Virus record (IMG/VR): IMGVR_UViG_3300028883_000041
Location: 21,588-85,587 of that record
Origin: a virus
Length of the DNA: 64,000 nucleotides
Strand: one strand, 5' to 3'
Positions 16,641 to 25,095 of this stretch are shown here, in pieces (positions within the stretch are counted from its first letter, which is position 1; each line of letters opens with the position of its first letter). The notes below the pieces were generated by a model. That model was given only the letters and a program-made list of their open reading frames with translations. It made no database searches and had not been told where the DNA came from. The position numbers and the translations under genes are program-made.

Positions 16641-17339
16641 TTATCTCACTTCTACTTTTATTCTAAATTTAATGCCTAAAGGCTTTACTAAGTTTACTAC
16701 TTGTCTAAGTAATAATCTTTTTTCTGTTTGGTTCCAGTATTCGTATCCACGAGTGTCTGTAATATCATACGTTCCACTGATTAAATATATTGTTATATCA
16801 AACGCTTCTGCATCAGAATTTGTAGACCAATAACTGTAATGAACTGTTTCATCTCTGGGACCACTTGCTATGGTACTCCATAAAGACACACCAGCATCAT
16901 TATAATAATATATCGTTCCATCTTGAGATGGGTCTTCGATACGGATGTTTGTGGTAGTTTGCCAAGTTTCACTTTGGAAGGCACCACTACCTATGTAATG
17001 ATAAATTGCTCGTTTAATACTGTCTTCATTTCCTCCTCCTTCAAACTCAGACCAATATTTTTCTGCTCTTGTAGATAAGTTTGTAGTTGTTTCTTGAGGG
17101 AATTTAGTCATACCCCAATACAATATGTTATCTTCAAGAGGTTGCCCAACAGCATTGATAAGTTCTCTATCTTCATCTCTGATATCATGATAATTCTTCA
17201 ATGTATCATAAACTTGCATGATTGCTAAGAATAATCTGTGAGCATTACTATCATCATCTTTGAAAAAAGCAGACGGATAATATTGATACGGACCACTGCC
17301 AATCAGTTCTCCAAATGTTTTTTCATATGCTGTTGTCAT
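16641..17339 (-). CDS. Tail protein I-like baseplate protein
   Basis: 232 residues. The segment DEDRELINAVGQPLEDNILYWGM near residues 55-77 and the position right behind baseplate J match the tail protein I/YmfQ-type component that bridges baseplate and fibre. The C-terminus (RLLLRQVVNLVKPLGIKFRIKVEV) is typical of that group, where a helix with PxGI/T sits before a final strand. It starts five bases after the J gene. Assigned on local similarity and gene order. Confidence 0.6.
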   Translation of the reverse strand: MTTAYEKTFGELIGSGPYQYYPSAFFKDDDSNAHRLFLAIMQVYDTLKNYHDIRDEDRELINAVGQPLEDNILYWGMTKFPQETTTNLSTRAEKYWSEFEGGGNEDSIKRAIYHYIGSGAFQSETWQTTTNIRIEDPSQDGTIYYYNDAGVSLWSTIASGPRDETVHYSYWSTNSDAEAFDITIYLISGTYDITDTRGYEYWNQTEKRLLLRQVVNLVKPLGIKFRIKVEVR

Positions 17340-17344
17340 TTATA

Positions 17345-19660
17345 TCATTCCTTTGCTGAGTTAGTAAATACAATATCATATAATATTGCTACTTCTGACT
17401 TATAAATCACGTTATCAATTGTAGCATTATTAGTTCCACTTATAGGCATCATCACTGAAAATTTAGCATGGTTAGTGTTAAGAGCCCAAGCTGCTGGACC
17501 AGCTTCTTCATCCCATACCATTGCGTATTCTCCAGTCCATGGAACATTACCATCTGTATCAGTACCTACATAAGTATTAGAACCGCTGAAAGCCGAACCA
17601 GATATCACTACCCAATGTTTGGCTGTTGGGTCTGCTAATGTTAATCTACTTGCAAGTTCTACATAGATGTTTTGAGCTGTAGTTGTAGTTAAAGTATGAC
17701 TTCCGCTTTCTAAAGCACTTCCAGAAGGACCAGCATCTGTTCCAGAAAATATATAAACATCAAGAGCATCACCAGTTGTTCCGCTGACATTAAGTAAAAC
17801 TGCATCAATGTCTGTATAATCATAGTTCTCATAATTGAAGATAAGAGTATCTGTTCCACTTGTAAGATATGGGTCAGCAGAACCAGAACTTCCAGAAGTA
17901 ATTGTAATAGTTGTCCCATCATGAGTTGAATAAAAGTCTTGAGCATATAATGGGTCTCTAATCCATACACCATCATTGTCTTGTTTAGCACGAAAAACTG
18001 TTGGTGTAGCTCTTGATACTTGAGATATTTGTGTTCCACTCATAGTAACTGCACCAGCACCAGAATAAGTAAAAATATCTTTATAAGATTTAGTTCCCAT
18101 TTGGAATTGGTGTGCATATGAAGCAGTTCCACTTGTTTGTAAATCTATGCTATAAGTTAAACCATATGGTGTGTAAGAATAGGTAGAAATATCAAAATCA
18201 TCAATATCTAAAGCATAGACACCATTAATTCCCATTCCTTCTTCTATGATTTGTGAATAAACTACATCCTCTCCAACTTTAAGAGTATCGATATAATCAT
18301 CTATAGCATTCTCTACAGATGTATTTAGGGTTGTTCTATTAGCCCACCAATCACTATCTGGTGTTAAATCTATTTCTAAATAGACCCATTTTAACATAGG
18401 TTGGTAAATTTGATATCTTGTTCCTACTGGTCTTTTCGATGATACCGTATCTTCTACAGTATCAATCAACGCACTATTGGTTATAAGTTTGCTATCTCCT
18501 ACAACAAACACATGAATTTGATTAGCAGCGATATAAGGTTTGTTTTCTAAATCATAGACTTTACAATCAGAAATTCCATCTATATCTTCTACTGCTGCTT
18601 CTATTGCACTGTAAGTTGCAGACCCTTGTTTCTTTGAGGCTCTATATATTCTTGTTCTCAGCTGCTCATCAGTTTCTTGGTCTGCACCATTATTAAATAG
18701 ATTTGTTGAACCTAAATGAGTTGATGGATTACTGCAAGTTAAATCAGATACTTGTGTAGCTAATGATGTGTCTGTCCAAATTCTATTTATAGTTGTTGGA
18801 GCAACATTATATGATTTACCAGTTGCTACTGCTCTAACTTCTACTGCTTCTGTTGCACCACTTGCTATATCTACTTCTACTAAAGGTTCATAGACTAATG
18901 ACCTATCTGCTATAGAACATCTATATGAAGTAGTTACTGTAGTATCACTACCAGAATTAGTAACATATACATATCCAGTAGATTTGGTTGCAGCAGTTCT
19001 GGTTAATCCCCATGGATAAGCCAGTTCATCTAAAGCATCTCCAGTTGCTGTTCTAACAAAACTGTTCTTGAAAATAGTATAATTATTACTATCTAATTCA
19101 TGAAGATAACTTGCTATTGCTTCTACTAATGATGTGACAACGGTTCCGTCTGAAAAATTATTTAAGCTTGATTGAACAGTGCTATCATAAACTTTGTATG
19201 TTACCTTAAATATAGAACCATCTTTAGGTCTATAACCAGAAGCATTGTTCCATTTTATAGCATTAAATACATAATCCCCATCATAAACTGAAGTATCTTG
19301 ATTGATTGTTTGTTCAGTTCCAGACCAATACATATAATAATTAATTGTTGGTTCATCATTTTCTACAGCTCCACTCATTGCTGCTGAACCTTCTGCTATT
19401 TGTCCTCTACTACCTTCTGTCCAAGCAGAAATACCATTAAATGTTCCAGTTGGAGGAACCCAATTTCCATCTTCATCTGTTCCTTCAACAGAAATAATTT
19501 CAACAACATTAGGTGTGGTAGTAGTTGAACCACTAAGAACATAAGTAGCAGTATTCTGGTCAAAGGTATATTGCTCTCTTTCTATCCTAACTATACCATC
19601 TCTCATCTGTTCAATAATCTGATTTTTTATTTCTGTAGTAGTTTTAGTTTCATAACTCAT
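17345..19660 (-). CDS. Baseplate J-like protein
   Basis: 771 residues, longer than phage P2 gpJ. The signature part is at about 210-400: DELAYPWGLTRTAATKSTG, a beta domain with SGATEAVEVRAVATGKSYNVAP, then GADQETDEQLRTRIYRA and AIEAAVEDIDGISDCKVYDL. These are hallmarks of the Baseplate_J family, the wedge protein that surrounds the hub. About 270 extra C-terminal residues are beta-rich and Ser/Gly/Thr-rich and may be a jelly-roll-like attachment domain. Overlaps the gp25-like gene by 4 bases. Confidence 0.85.
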   Translation of the reverse strand: MSYETKTTTEIKNQIIEQMRDGIVRIEREQYTFDQNTATYVLSGSTTTTPNVVEIISVEGTDEDGNWVPPTGTFNGISAWTEGSRGQIAEGSAAMSGAVENDEPTINYYMYWSGTEQTINQDTSVYDGDYVFNAIKWNNASGYRPKDGSIFKVTYKVYDSTVQSSLNNFSDGTVVTSLVEAIASYLHELDSNNYTIFKNSFVRTATGDALDELAYPWGLTRTAATKSTGYVYVTNSGSDTTVTTSYRCSIADRSLVYEPLVEVDIASGATEAVEVRAVATGKSYNVAPTTINRIWTDTSLATQVSDLTCSNPSTHLGSTNLFNNGADQETDEQLRTRIYRASKKQGSATYSAIEAAVEDIDGISDCKVYDLENKPYIAANQIHVFVVGDSKLITNSALIDTVEDTVSSKRPVGTRYQIYQPMLKWVYLEIDLTPDSDWWANRTTLNTSVENAIDDYIDTLKVGEDVVYSQIIEEGMGINGVYALDIDDFDISTYSYTPYGLTYSIDLQTSGTASYAHQFQMGTKSYKDIFTYSGAGAVTMSGTQISQVSRATPTVFRAKQDNDGVWIRDPLYAQDFYSTHDGTTITITSGSSGSADPYLTSGTDTLIFNYENYDYTDIDAVLLNVSGTTGDALDVYIFSGTDAGPSGSALESGSHTLTTTTAQNIYVELASRLTLADPTAKHWVVISGSAFSGSNTYVGTDTDGNVPWTGEYAMVWDEEAGPAAWALNTNHAKFSVMMPISGTNNATIDNVIYKSEVAILYDIVFTNSAKE

Positions 19661-20109
19661 ACTGTCAACCCCATAGTTATTTTTCCACCGTTTGTGGTTT
19701 TAATATAAACATCAAAATAAACTATCCCATTACTCTTTAAAGTTGCTGATGAAAAATCTATTCCAACTATAAGGTCTCCAAAGAATTTGTAGATAGAAGT
19801 AATGACTTCAGACTTGATAATTTCTATGAAGTCATCATCTGGAACTGGGTTCATTATTAAGAACTTGAACGCAGAACCAAACTCTGGATGAAAAGGAAGT
19901 TCTCCCCTTCCTTTATTATAATCATAAACAGTTAATAACAAAAACAACGAGCCATTGGATACTAATTCAGTTAATCCATTGGTAAGTTTGAAATCTCCTC
20001 CATCACTTACAACAAAGTCTAAATAGCCATCTGAGCAACCTAATTTCATATCTCTGCCAAAGATAATATTCTCTTGAGCTGTAGTAAGAGTGTTTATTTT
20101 AAAGGACAT
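19657..20109 (-). CDS. gp25/gpW-like baseplate wedge protein
   Basis: 150 residues. GRGELPFHPEFGS (about 67-79) corresponds to the conserved G-E-x-x-x-x-P-x-x-G region of T4 gp25-like lysozyme-fold wedge proteins, followed by the helical IEIIKSEVITSIYKFF and a final beta hairpin. The gene is immediately before baseplate J, the standard order. Family members nucleate the sheath on the baseplate. TATA-like sequences lie at 20-35 nt before ATG 20109. Confidence 0.75.
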   Translation of the reverse strand: MSFKINTLTTAQENIIFGRDMKLGCSDGYLDFVVSDGGDFKLTNGLTELVSNGSLFLLLTVYDYNKGRGELPFHPEFGSAFKFLIMNPVPDDDFIEIIKSEVITSIYKFFGDLIVGIDFSSATLKSNGIVYFDVYIKTTNGGKITMGLTV

Positions 20110-20152
20110 CTGTTATGGTAATTATATAAAGCAATATAATAACTTTATGCTT

Positions 20153-20389
20153 CTAAGGAACAACCTCTTCATAATTATACATGACATTCAAATATCCTAA
20201 ACCAGCAGATATACTAAACCCAGATACTTCATCATATCTGTTAATAATATGGTCTAATTGGTTATCTGTATATGTACCATCTATCCTTAAGAGAATAACA
20301 TCTGTTCCGCTGGGATATGCTTTCCCATCAACCCCTTGGGTTGCAGCTAAATCGTTAATATAATCAACTATTTCTTGTAAAGTTGCCAT
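20153..20389 (-). CDS. Small single-copy paralogue of the 20846-21319 domain
   Basis: 78 residues. Start placed at ATG 20389 (MATLQEIVDYIN) because a TTATATCC box lies about 26 nt before it and a longer frame would begin inside the neighbour. The pattern LQEIVDYINDL ... VILLRIDGTYTDNQLDHIINRYDEV ... LGYLNVMYNY recurs twice in the protein at 20846-21319. Probably a small beta-alpha structural module of the baseplate. No known family recognised. Confidence 0.6.
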   Translation of the reverse strand: MATLQEIVDYINDLAATQGVDGKAYPSGTDVILLRIDGTYTDNQLDHIINRYDEVSGFSISAGLGYLNVMYNYEEVVP

Positions 20390-20427
20390 GATAAAAAAGT
20401 AGAAAGAGGGATATAAGAACTTTATGC

Positions 20428-20805
20428 TTAGAGGATATCCAAGTATCTCTTCCATTTTTTCTTGACGACTGGTTGAGATGTATAATCTAACTTAGTCTCT
20501 CTGTCTGTTATGAATACTATGTCTGATAATAAATCACCAACAAACTCTAACTCCATATCACATTCCCCACAATCACAAGCAAAGGTATAATGAAGGTCTC
20601 CTCTTGCTTCTGGACCTCTTAACTTTCCAGTCCATTCTTCTGGGTCATATTTAACAGATTTCATATTGAGTTCTTTTTCGTTGCTACCTACTATTCGTAT
20701 TCCAGTTCTTAAGTTTCCCACAAATTCAAGATATCTACCACAACCACACTTACACATACAGTAATAGCTTCTATCTTCTGGTATAATTTCAACTTCTTCT
20801 GACAT
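20428..20805 (-). CDS. Duplicated CxC metal-binding protein
   Basis: 125 residues. Start placed at ATG 20805 (MSEEVEII) because a strong TATA box sits 30 nt before it; an earlier in-frame ATG would lie upstream of that box. Two half-repeats are visible: YYCMCKCGCGRYLEFVGNL and FACDCGECDMELEFVGDLL, each followed by an (I)RIVG/IVFIT strand and a KEL/TKL end. Each half has three or four closely spaced cysteines, likely one zinc or Fe-S site per half. Lies among baseplate genes but has its own promoter. Not recognised. Confidence 0.6.
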   Translation of the reverse strand: MSEEVEIIPEDRSYYCMCKCGCGRYLEFVGNLRTGIRIVGSNEKELNMKSVKYDPEEWTGKLRGPEARGDLHYTFACDCGECDMELEFVGDLLSDIVFITDRETKLDYTSQPVVKKKWKRYLDIL

Positions 20806-20826
20806 GAATAAAAAAAGGAAGGGAAG

Positions 20827-20835
20827 ATATTTAAA
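20827..20835 (-). promoter_or_regulatory. TATA box for a leaderless transcript
   Basis: TTTAAATAT on the minus strand begins 30 nt before ATG 20805, and the stretch between holds no Shine-Dalgarno sequence. An independent promoter inside the tail operon. Confidence 0.6.
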
Positions 20836-20845
20836 CCTTTTGACA

Positions 20846-21319
20846 CTATGAACCAGATAATGTTTCGTCATAGAGATAGTAGATTACAATTGGTCCATCA
20901 CCTTCATAGAGAGTGAAAGTGGTTATCTCATCTGGATAATGATTGATAAGGTGTTCAAGACCAGTTTTATTATATTGACCAATAAATCTAATCTTAACAT
21001 TCTCATCATCTGGTGTCCAAACCATAGCCTCTATCTTATCATTATTATCTATCAAATTCTGAACATAATCAACGATATCTCCTATAGTGTTACTACCAGA
21101 AGTATAAGGATAAATCAAGTCTAACCATCCCCTAATACTTTGAACAGCATAACTATATATCTCTGAGTATTGGTTGATAAGCCAATCTAATTGACCTTTA
21201 CTATAACTTCCTTTAGAAGTAATTCTGATATTACTACCAGTCCATAGTCCTATGGCTTCTAAATCTTGAGCCTTTATCAAGTTTTGAACAGTTGTTTCTA
21301 TTTCGCCTAATGTTGCCAT
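20846..21319 (-). CDS. Tandem-duplicated small structural protein
   Basis: 157 residues in two copies of a domain of about 70 residues: LGEIETTVQNLIKAQ... SKGQLDWLINQYSEI... LDLIYPY and IGDIVDYVQNLIDNN... NKTGLEHLINHYPDE... IVIYYLY. GGTGATT lies right before ATG 21319. The same domain is present once in the protein at 20153-20389. Located between a fibre gene and the baseplate wedge gene, so probably a virion component. Domain not recognised. Confidence 0.6.
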   Translation of the reverse strand: MATLGEIETTVQNLIKAQDLEAIGLWTGSNIRITSKGSYSKGQLDWLINQYSEIYSYAVQSIRGWLDLIYPYTSGSNTIGDIVDYVQNLIDNNDKIEAMVWTPDDENVKIRFIGQYNKTGLEHLINHYPDEITTFTLYEGDGPIVIYYLYDETLSGS

Positions 21320-21327
21320 TTAATCAC

Positions 21328-24177
21328 CTAACTATAATAATATTCACACAACGGAGCTTTACAGTCTAAATCGTTTGCATTGGTACAGATGAAATCCAAT
21401 CTAAGATGTACCCAATCATAAGCACTAACGTCTGTAGTTGTCCAACCTATATCTGTTCTAAGACTGTATTCTATACCAGTATTGTAATTATTCAATGCTG
21501 TTTGACTGTCTAACAGAGTACTGGTTCTACCACTATGAGCGTAGACATATACTCGGTCCCATTCATCACCATTATCAGCATCAAGAAGATTGACTAAGAA
21601 ATCGTATATCTGTAATTCTAAAGTTCCTTCTCCTCTAACAGTTGGTAGAGGCACTACGCCTACAGCTATAAAGTCTTGAGCACCTACGTTAGATATAGTC
21701 ATAGCTGAAGAGTTCCATCTCCAATCATCATAATATCCAGCTGCTGTATTACCATTCATCATGATAGGTATCTTATGTCTGTCAGTAGATTTGGAAGACC
21801 AACCTATGACTTTAGATGCTCCTCTACTAATAGACCCATCACTTGTAGATAAGTTTCCTTCTATCCACAATTCATCTATCGCTGCACCAGAAGCACCTAT
21901 ACTGTAACTATCATCAGTATCTACGAGAATATCTCCACCTATGGTTGTTGTGCCTCCTATGGTGACGTTTCCAGTGACATCTAAAGTCTCACCTATAGTT
22001 CCAGACCCACCTACAACTAAGTCATCCACGGTAGCCTCACCATCAACAACTAAGGTTCCAAAACCTCCTTCTCCAGTAACTTCTAAGTCTTCTGTTACAG
22101 AAGCAGAAGTACCAACAGACAAACCAGCGGCTGTAGAAATATTTCCAGTCACATCCAGTGTTTCAGCCACAGTTCCAGAACCACCAATGACCAAATCATC
22201 CACCGTAGTTAAACCAGTTACATCTAAGGTTTCAGCAATGGTACCGCTTCCTCCTATGGTTATATCATCGACTGTGGTTGAACCACTCATGGTTGATGTT
22301 CCAGAAACGATAAGATTACCAGCAACTGTCGCATCCGTACCATCATCGAAAAGGATACTATCAGTTATATCTTTAGCTGTTCCACTTTCCCATTTGGTAA
22401 GATAATTATCTGTATGACTTGTCCCTTGAACTACATCTCCAGAACCGCTTCCAGCAGCACCAGAAACTGCTGATGGTTCCCATTTACTGTTAGCTTCTAC
22501 CCAAACAAGAGAGTCACCATCACTTGGAGACCCAGCATCTACATCATCTAATTCGTTTAAAACTATACCGCTTGTTGCACCACTAAAAGCAACGGTTCCA
22601 CTAAAGACTGTTGAACCACTGAAAGCCCAATCTCCAGTAACTATCTCGTTCTGAGCTAAGGATGCGTATTGTGGATGGTCATCATCTGATAACCCAGCTA
22701 AATCTCCGTGGTCCGTAACTGGAACAACAGTAAATTGTGTATCAAGAGGACTGAGAATAAGGTCTATATTGGAAGCATCTCGTTCTATGATGACTTTACC
22801 AACAAGTAACCCAAAATCTCTTAACAAAGGAGGAGGAGTTGGTATTGCAGATGCTTCTGCTTCTCCTAATTTATTATAATCATCTTGACCATATTGAACA
22901 TGTAAACTACCGTCTTGTAAAACATAAACTAAATGAACACCATAATCATTACTACCAACTGTTCCTAAAGTTCCGTCTCCATCATCATAATTAGTATTAC
23001 TTATCTGTGCTTGGTCAGTAACTTCTGTCCAACCACCGCCATTAGCCCTATACCAATAACTAAATCTATCACCATTATTTGTATTTAGAGCACTGATAGT
23101 CTCTCTATTATGAGCACAATATAAGACCCCAGCAGTTAATGAAAGATATCGTTCTCCTTCTTCTGCTAAACTCAATCCACTTGCTCGTTCAAAGCCATGT
23201 ATTTCAAAGTCTCTATAACATGCCTTAGTCATATAGTCAGTGATATCTTGACCTACATTATAGATGTAAAGAGTTGTTCCGTCTCTATACACTCTTCCAA
23301 TAACTATTTCTGTATGAAGGTCTAATGAAGTAATATCTACTGTTGCATCAACTTCTGGTGACCCACTACTATAAGACAAATAAATCCAATTGGTATTGTT
23401 ATCTGTTAATGATACACTATCATCCTCAGCCCAATCAAAGAACACATTACTTCCTATATCACTATCTGTTGTTTTGATGATACCAGTTCCAGAGCCAACA
23501 GTAGCTGAACCATCACCATTATCACTTATAGTACCACCAGTGATAAATCCAGCACTTTGAGTATTGTTCCACCAGTCTTCTAAAGTCTTATAAGTAGAAC
23601 CAGAAATGATACTATGATTGATTTGTTCATCATCTAATTCAAATGATGAAACAGCCATAGATTGTAACTCTCCACTATCTTCAAAGAGAATATTATCTGT
23701 AAGAGCAGCTGCATCAATAGTATCAACTACCAGTTTTCCTCCTACTGTGATAGTATCATCACCAGCATTCTGTGTTACAATACTGTCTGCTAATTCGTTA
23801 GCAGCACCACTCCACATAGGGATAGTTCTTATTGTTCCAGAACCACCTACACCGTAGTAAGTTCCAGAACCCCACGCTTCATAAGGTATGGCTACTCCAG
23901 ATATGATAACGAATATATTATTATCATCTGCTCTGAACCCATATTTTGTTCCATCTACTATAGTATCTTTAACATCACCTATAGTTCCACTTCCAAACCC
24001 CAACATGGCTTTGGCTGCATCAAATTCTACATAACCGCTGTTATTAGTCCATGTTTTATTAGTTACTGTTCCACTTACTAAATCAACATCATATCCATCT
24101 GTATCAACATACAATACAGTATAACAATCACTTGAACCACTTACTAAATTATCAGAACCTATATAATATGTCGCCAT
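21328..24177 (-). CDS. Long tail fibre/spike protein with IGGSGT repeats
   Basis: 949 residues. Begins MATYYIGSDNL and holds beta-rich Ser/Gly/Thr-rich segments throughout. DHGDLAGLSDDDHPQYA (about 495-511) is the short HxxL...DDDHPQY linker found in many phage fibres. It is followed by VDDITIGGSGTIAETLDVTG-type shaft repeats (about 630-760) and a C-terminal beta domain (FLVNLLDADNGDEWDRVYVY...) likely to bind the receptor or a glycan. Starts one base from the end of the spike gene. Fibre role is well supported; receptor unknown. Confidence 0.75.
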   Translation of the reverse strand: MATYYIGSDNLVSGSSDCYTVLYVDTDGYDVDLVSGTVTNKTWTNNSGYVEFDAAKAMLGFGSGTIGDVKDTIVDGTKYGFRADDNNIFVIISGVAIPYEAWGSGTYYGVGGSGTIRTIPMWSGAANELADSIVTQNAGDDTITVGGKLVVDTIDAAALTDNILFEDSGELQSMAVSSFELDDEQINHSIISGSTYKTLEDWWNNTQSAGFITGGTISDNGDGSATVGSGTGIIKTTDSDIGSNVFFDWAEDDSVSLTDNNTNWIYLSYSSGSPEVDATVDITSLDLHTEIVIGRVYRDGTTLYIYNVGQDITDYMTKACYRDFEIHGFERASGLSLAEEGERYLSLTAGVLYCAHNRETISALNTNNGDRFSYWYRANGGGWTEVTDQAQISNTNYDDGDGTLGTVGSNDYGVHLVYVLQDGSLHVQYGQDDYNKLGEAEASAIPTPPPLLRDFGLLVGKVIIERDASNIDLILSPLDTQFTVVPVTDHGDLAGLSDDDHPQYASLAQNEIVTGDWAFSGSTVFSGTVAFSGATSGIVLNELDDVDAGSPSDGDSLVWVEANSKWEPSAVSGAAGSGSGDVVQGTSHTDNYLTKWESGTAKDITDSILFDDGTDATVAGNLIVSGTSTMSGSTTVDDITIGGSGTIAETLDVTGLTTVDDLVIGGSGTVAETLDVTGNISTAAGLSVGTSASVTEDLEVTGEGGFGTLVVDGEATVDDLVVGGSGTIGETLDVTGNVTIGGTTTIGGDILVDTDDSYSIGASGAAIDELWIEGNLSTSDGSISRGASKVIGWSSKSTDRHKIPIMMNGNTAAGYYDDWRWNSSAMTISNVGAQDFIAVGVVPLPTVRGEGTLELQIYDFLVNLLDADNGDEWDRVYVYAHSGRTSTLLDSQTALNNYNTGIEYSLRTDIGWTTTDVSAYDWVHLRLDFICTNANDLDCKAPLCEYYYS
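21960..22290 (-). repeat. IGGSGT shaft repeats in the long fibre gene
   Basis: At least three units of the VDDxxIGGSGTxxETLDVTG family, two adjacent and one separated by a related stretch. They are paralogous to the five units at 15640-15990, which are in the same orientation about 6 kb away. Confidence 0.75.
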
Positions 24178-25094
24178 TATTCCACCTTTTCCTTTCTGTT
24201 TTGACCACTTATAGTTCCACCTAATTGTGTTGTACCAGCATTAGCAGTAAGATTAGTCATAGGAGATTGTAACAAAGCGATAGGGATAGGAGCACCACTA
24301 ATAGGACACGCTGCTAAAGTTCCCCCTACACAACTAAAAGTAGATGCAGCAGTTATTTGAATTTGTCCGTTGGTTCCTAATGTTATAGAGTCTCCATCTG
24401 CTACAACAGAATTACTCCCACTTTGAAATAATACATTACCATCAGAATTAATATTAATAGCTCCTTTAGCATTAACATCAATACTACCATCAGCATTAAG
24501 AACAATGGATGTTCCACTTGTAGACTCTGAACTTCTGAGGGTGATACTCCCAGAAGACATATGAAATATATCACCATTATCTGTCTCTATGTAGAACCCT
24601 TCTTCTGGATAGGTAGGAGAATATGTTGGGTCAGCACTCATAAAAGTTTTTGTATCTCCCTTAAAATCAGCACTGGCAAACTCTCTGTTGAAATGTTGAT
24701 TAAAATCTGTTACATCTCCTACAGACAAAACAACTCTTTTACCACTTAATGATAATGAACCAGCACCAGAAGCAGCTTCTGTAAAACCAGAACCATCTCC
24801 TAAATGAACCTTTGCTCCTTCACTATCTAATAATACTGTTTCTCTGTTTAATATACCACTAACACTATGAGTTGAACCTAAAATATAACCAATATCTCCT
24901 TCTATGAATACTAAAACATTCTCATTTGGAGAGTAAGTAGGAATAAATCCAGCTCTTGCACCACTCATTGTTCCCATAATTGATATAGGACTACAAGATA
25001 TGTCTGTTCCGTCTATATTTATTGTATAAACATTACTATACCCCTCATCCTCTTCTTCCCTTTGGACGTTTTTTATTGTTGCCGATTTAATCAT
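24177..25094 (-). CDS. Baseplate central spike protein (gpV/gp5-like)
   Basis: 305 residues. The N-terminal 90 residues look like the OB-fold domain of spike proteins (VYTINIDGTDISCSPISIMG... YSPNENVLVFIEGDIGYILG). The middle and end form repeating beta stretches (GSITLRSSESTSGTSIVLNADGSIDVNAKGAININSDGNVLFQSG), typical of a trimeric beta-helix needle. Located between hub and fibre genes, as in other contractile tails. No lysozyme domain is inserted. Confidence 0.75.
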   Translation of the reverse strand: MIKSATIKNVQREEEDEGYSNVYTINIDGTDISCSPISIMGTMSGARAGFIPTYSPNENVLVFIEGDIGYILGSTHSVSGILNRETVLLDSEGAKVHLGDGSGFTEAASGAGSLSLSGKRVVLSVGDVTDFNQHFNREFASADFKGDTKTFMSADPTYSPTYPEEGFYIETDNGDIFHMSSGSITLRSSESTSGTSIVLNADGSIDVNAKGAININSDGNVLFQSGSNSVVADGDSITLGTNGQIQITAASTFSCVGGTLAACPISGAPIPIALLQSPMTNLTANAGTTQLGGTISGQNRKEKVE

Positions 25095-25095
25095 C

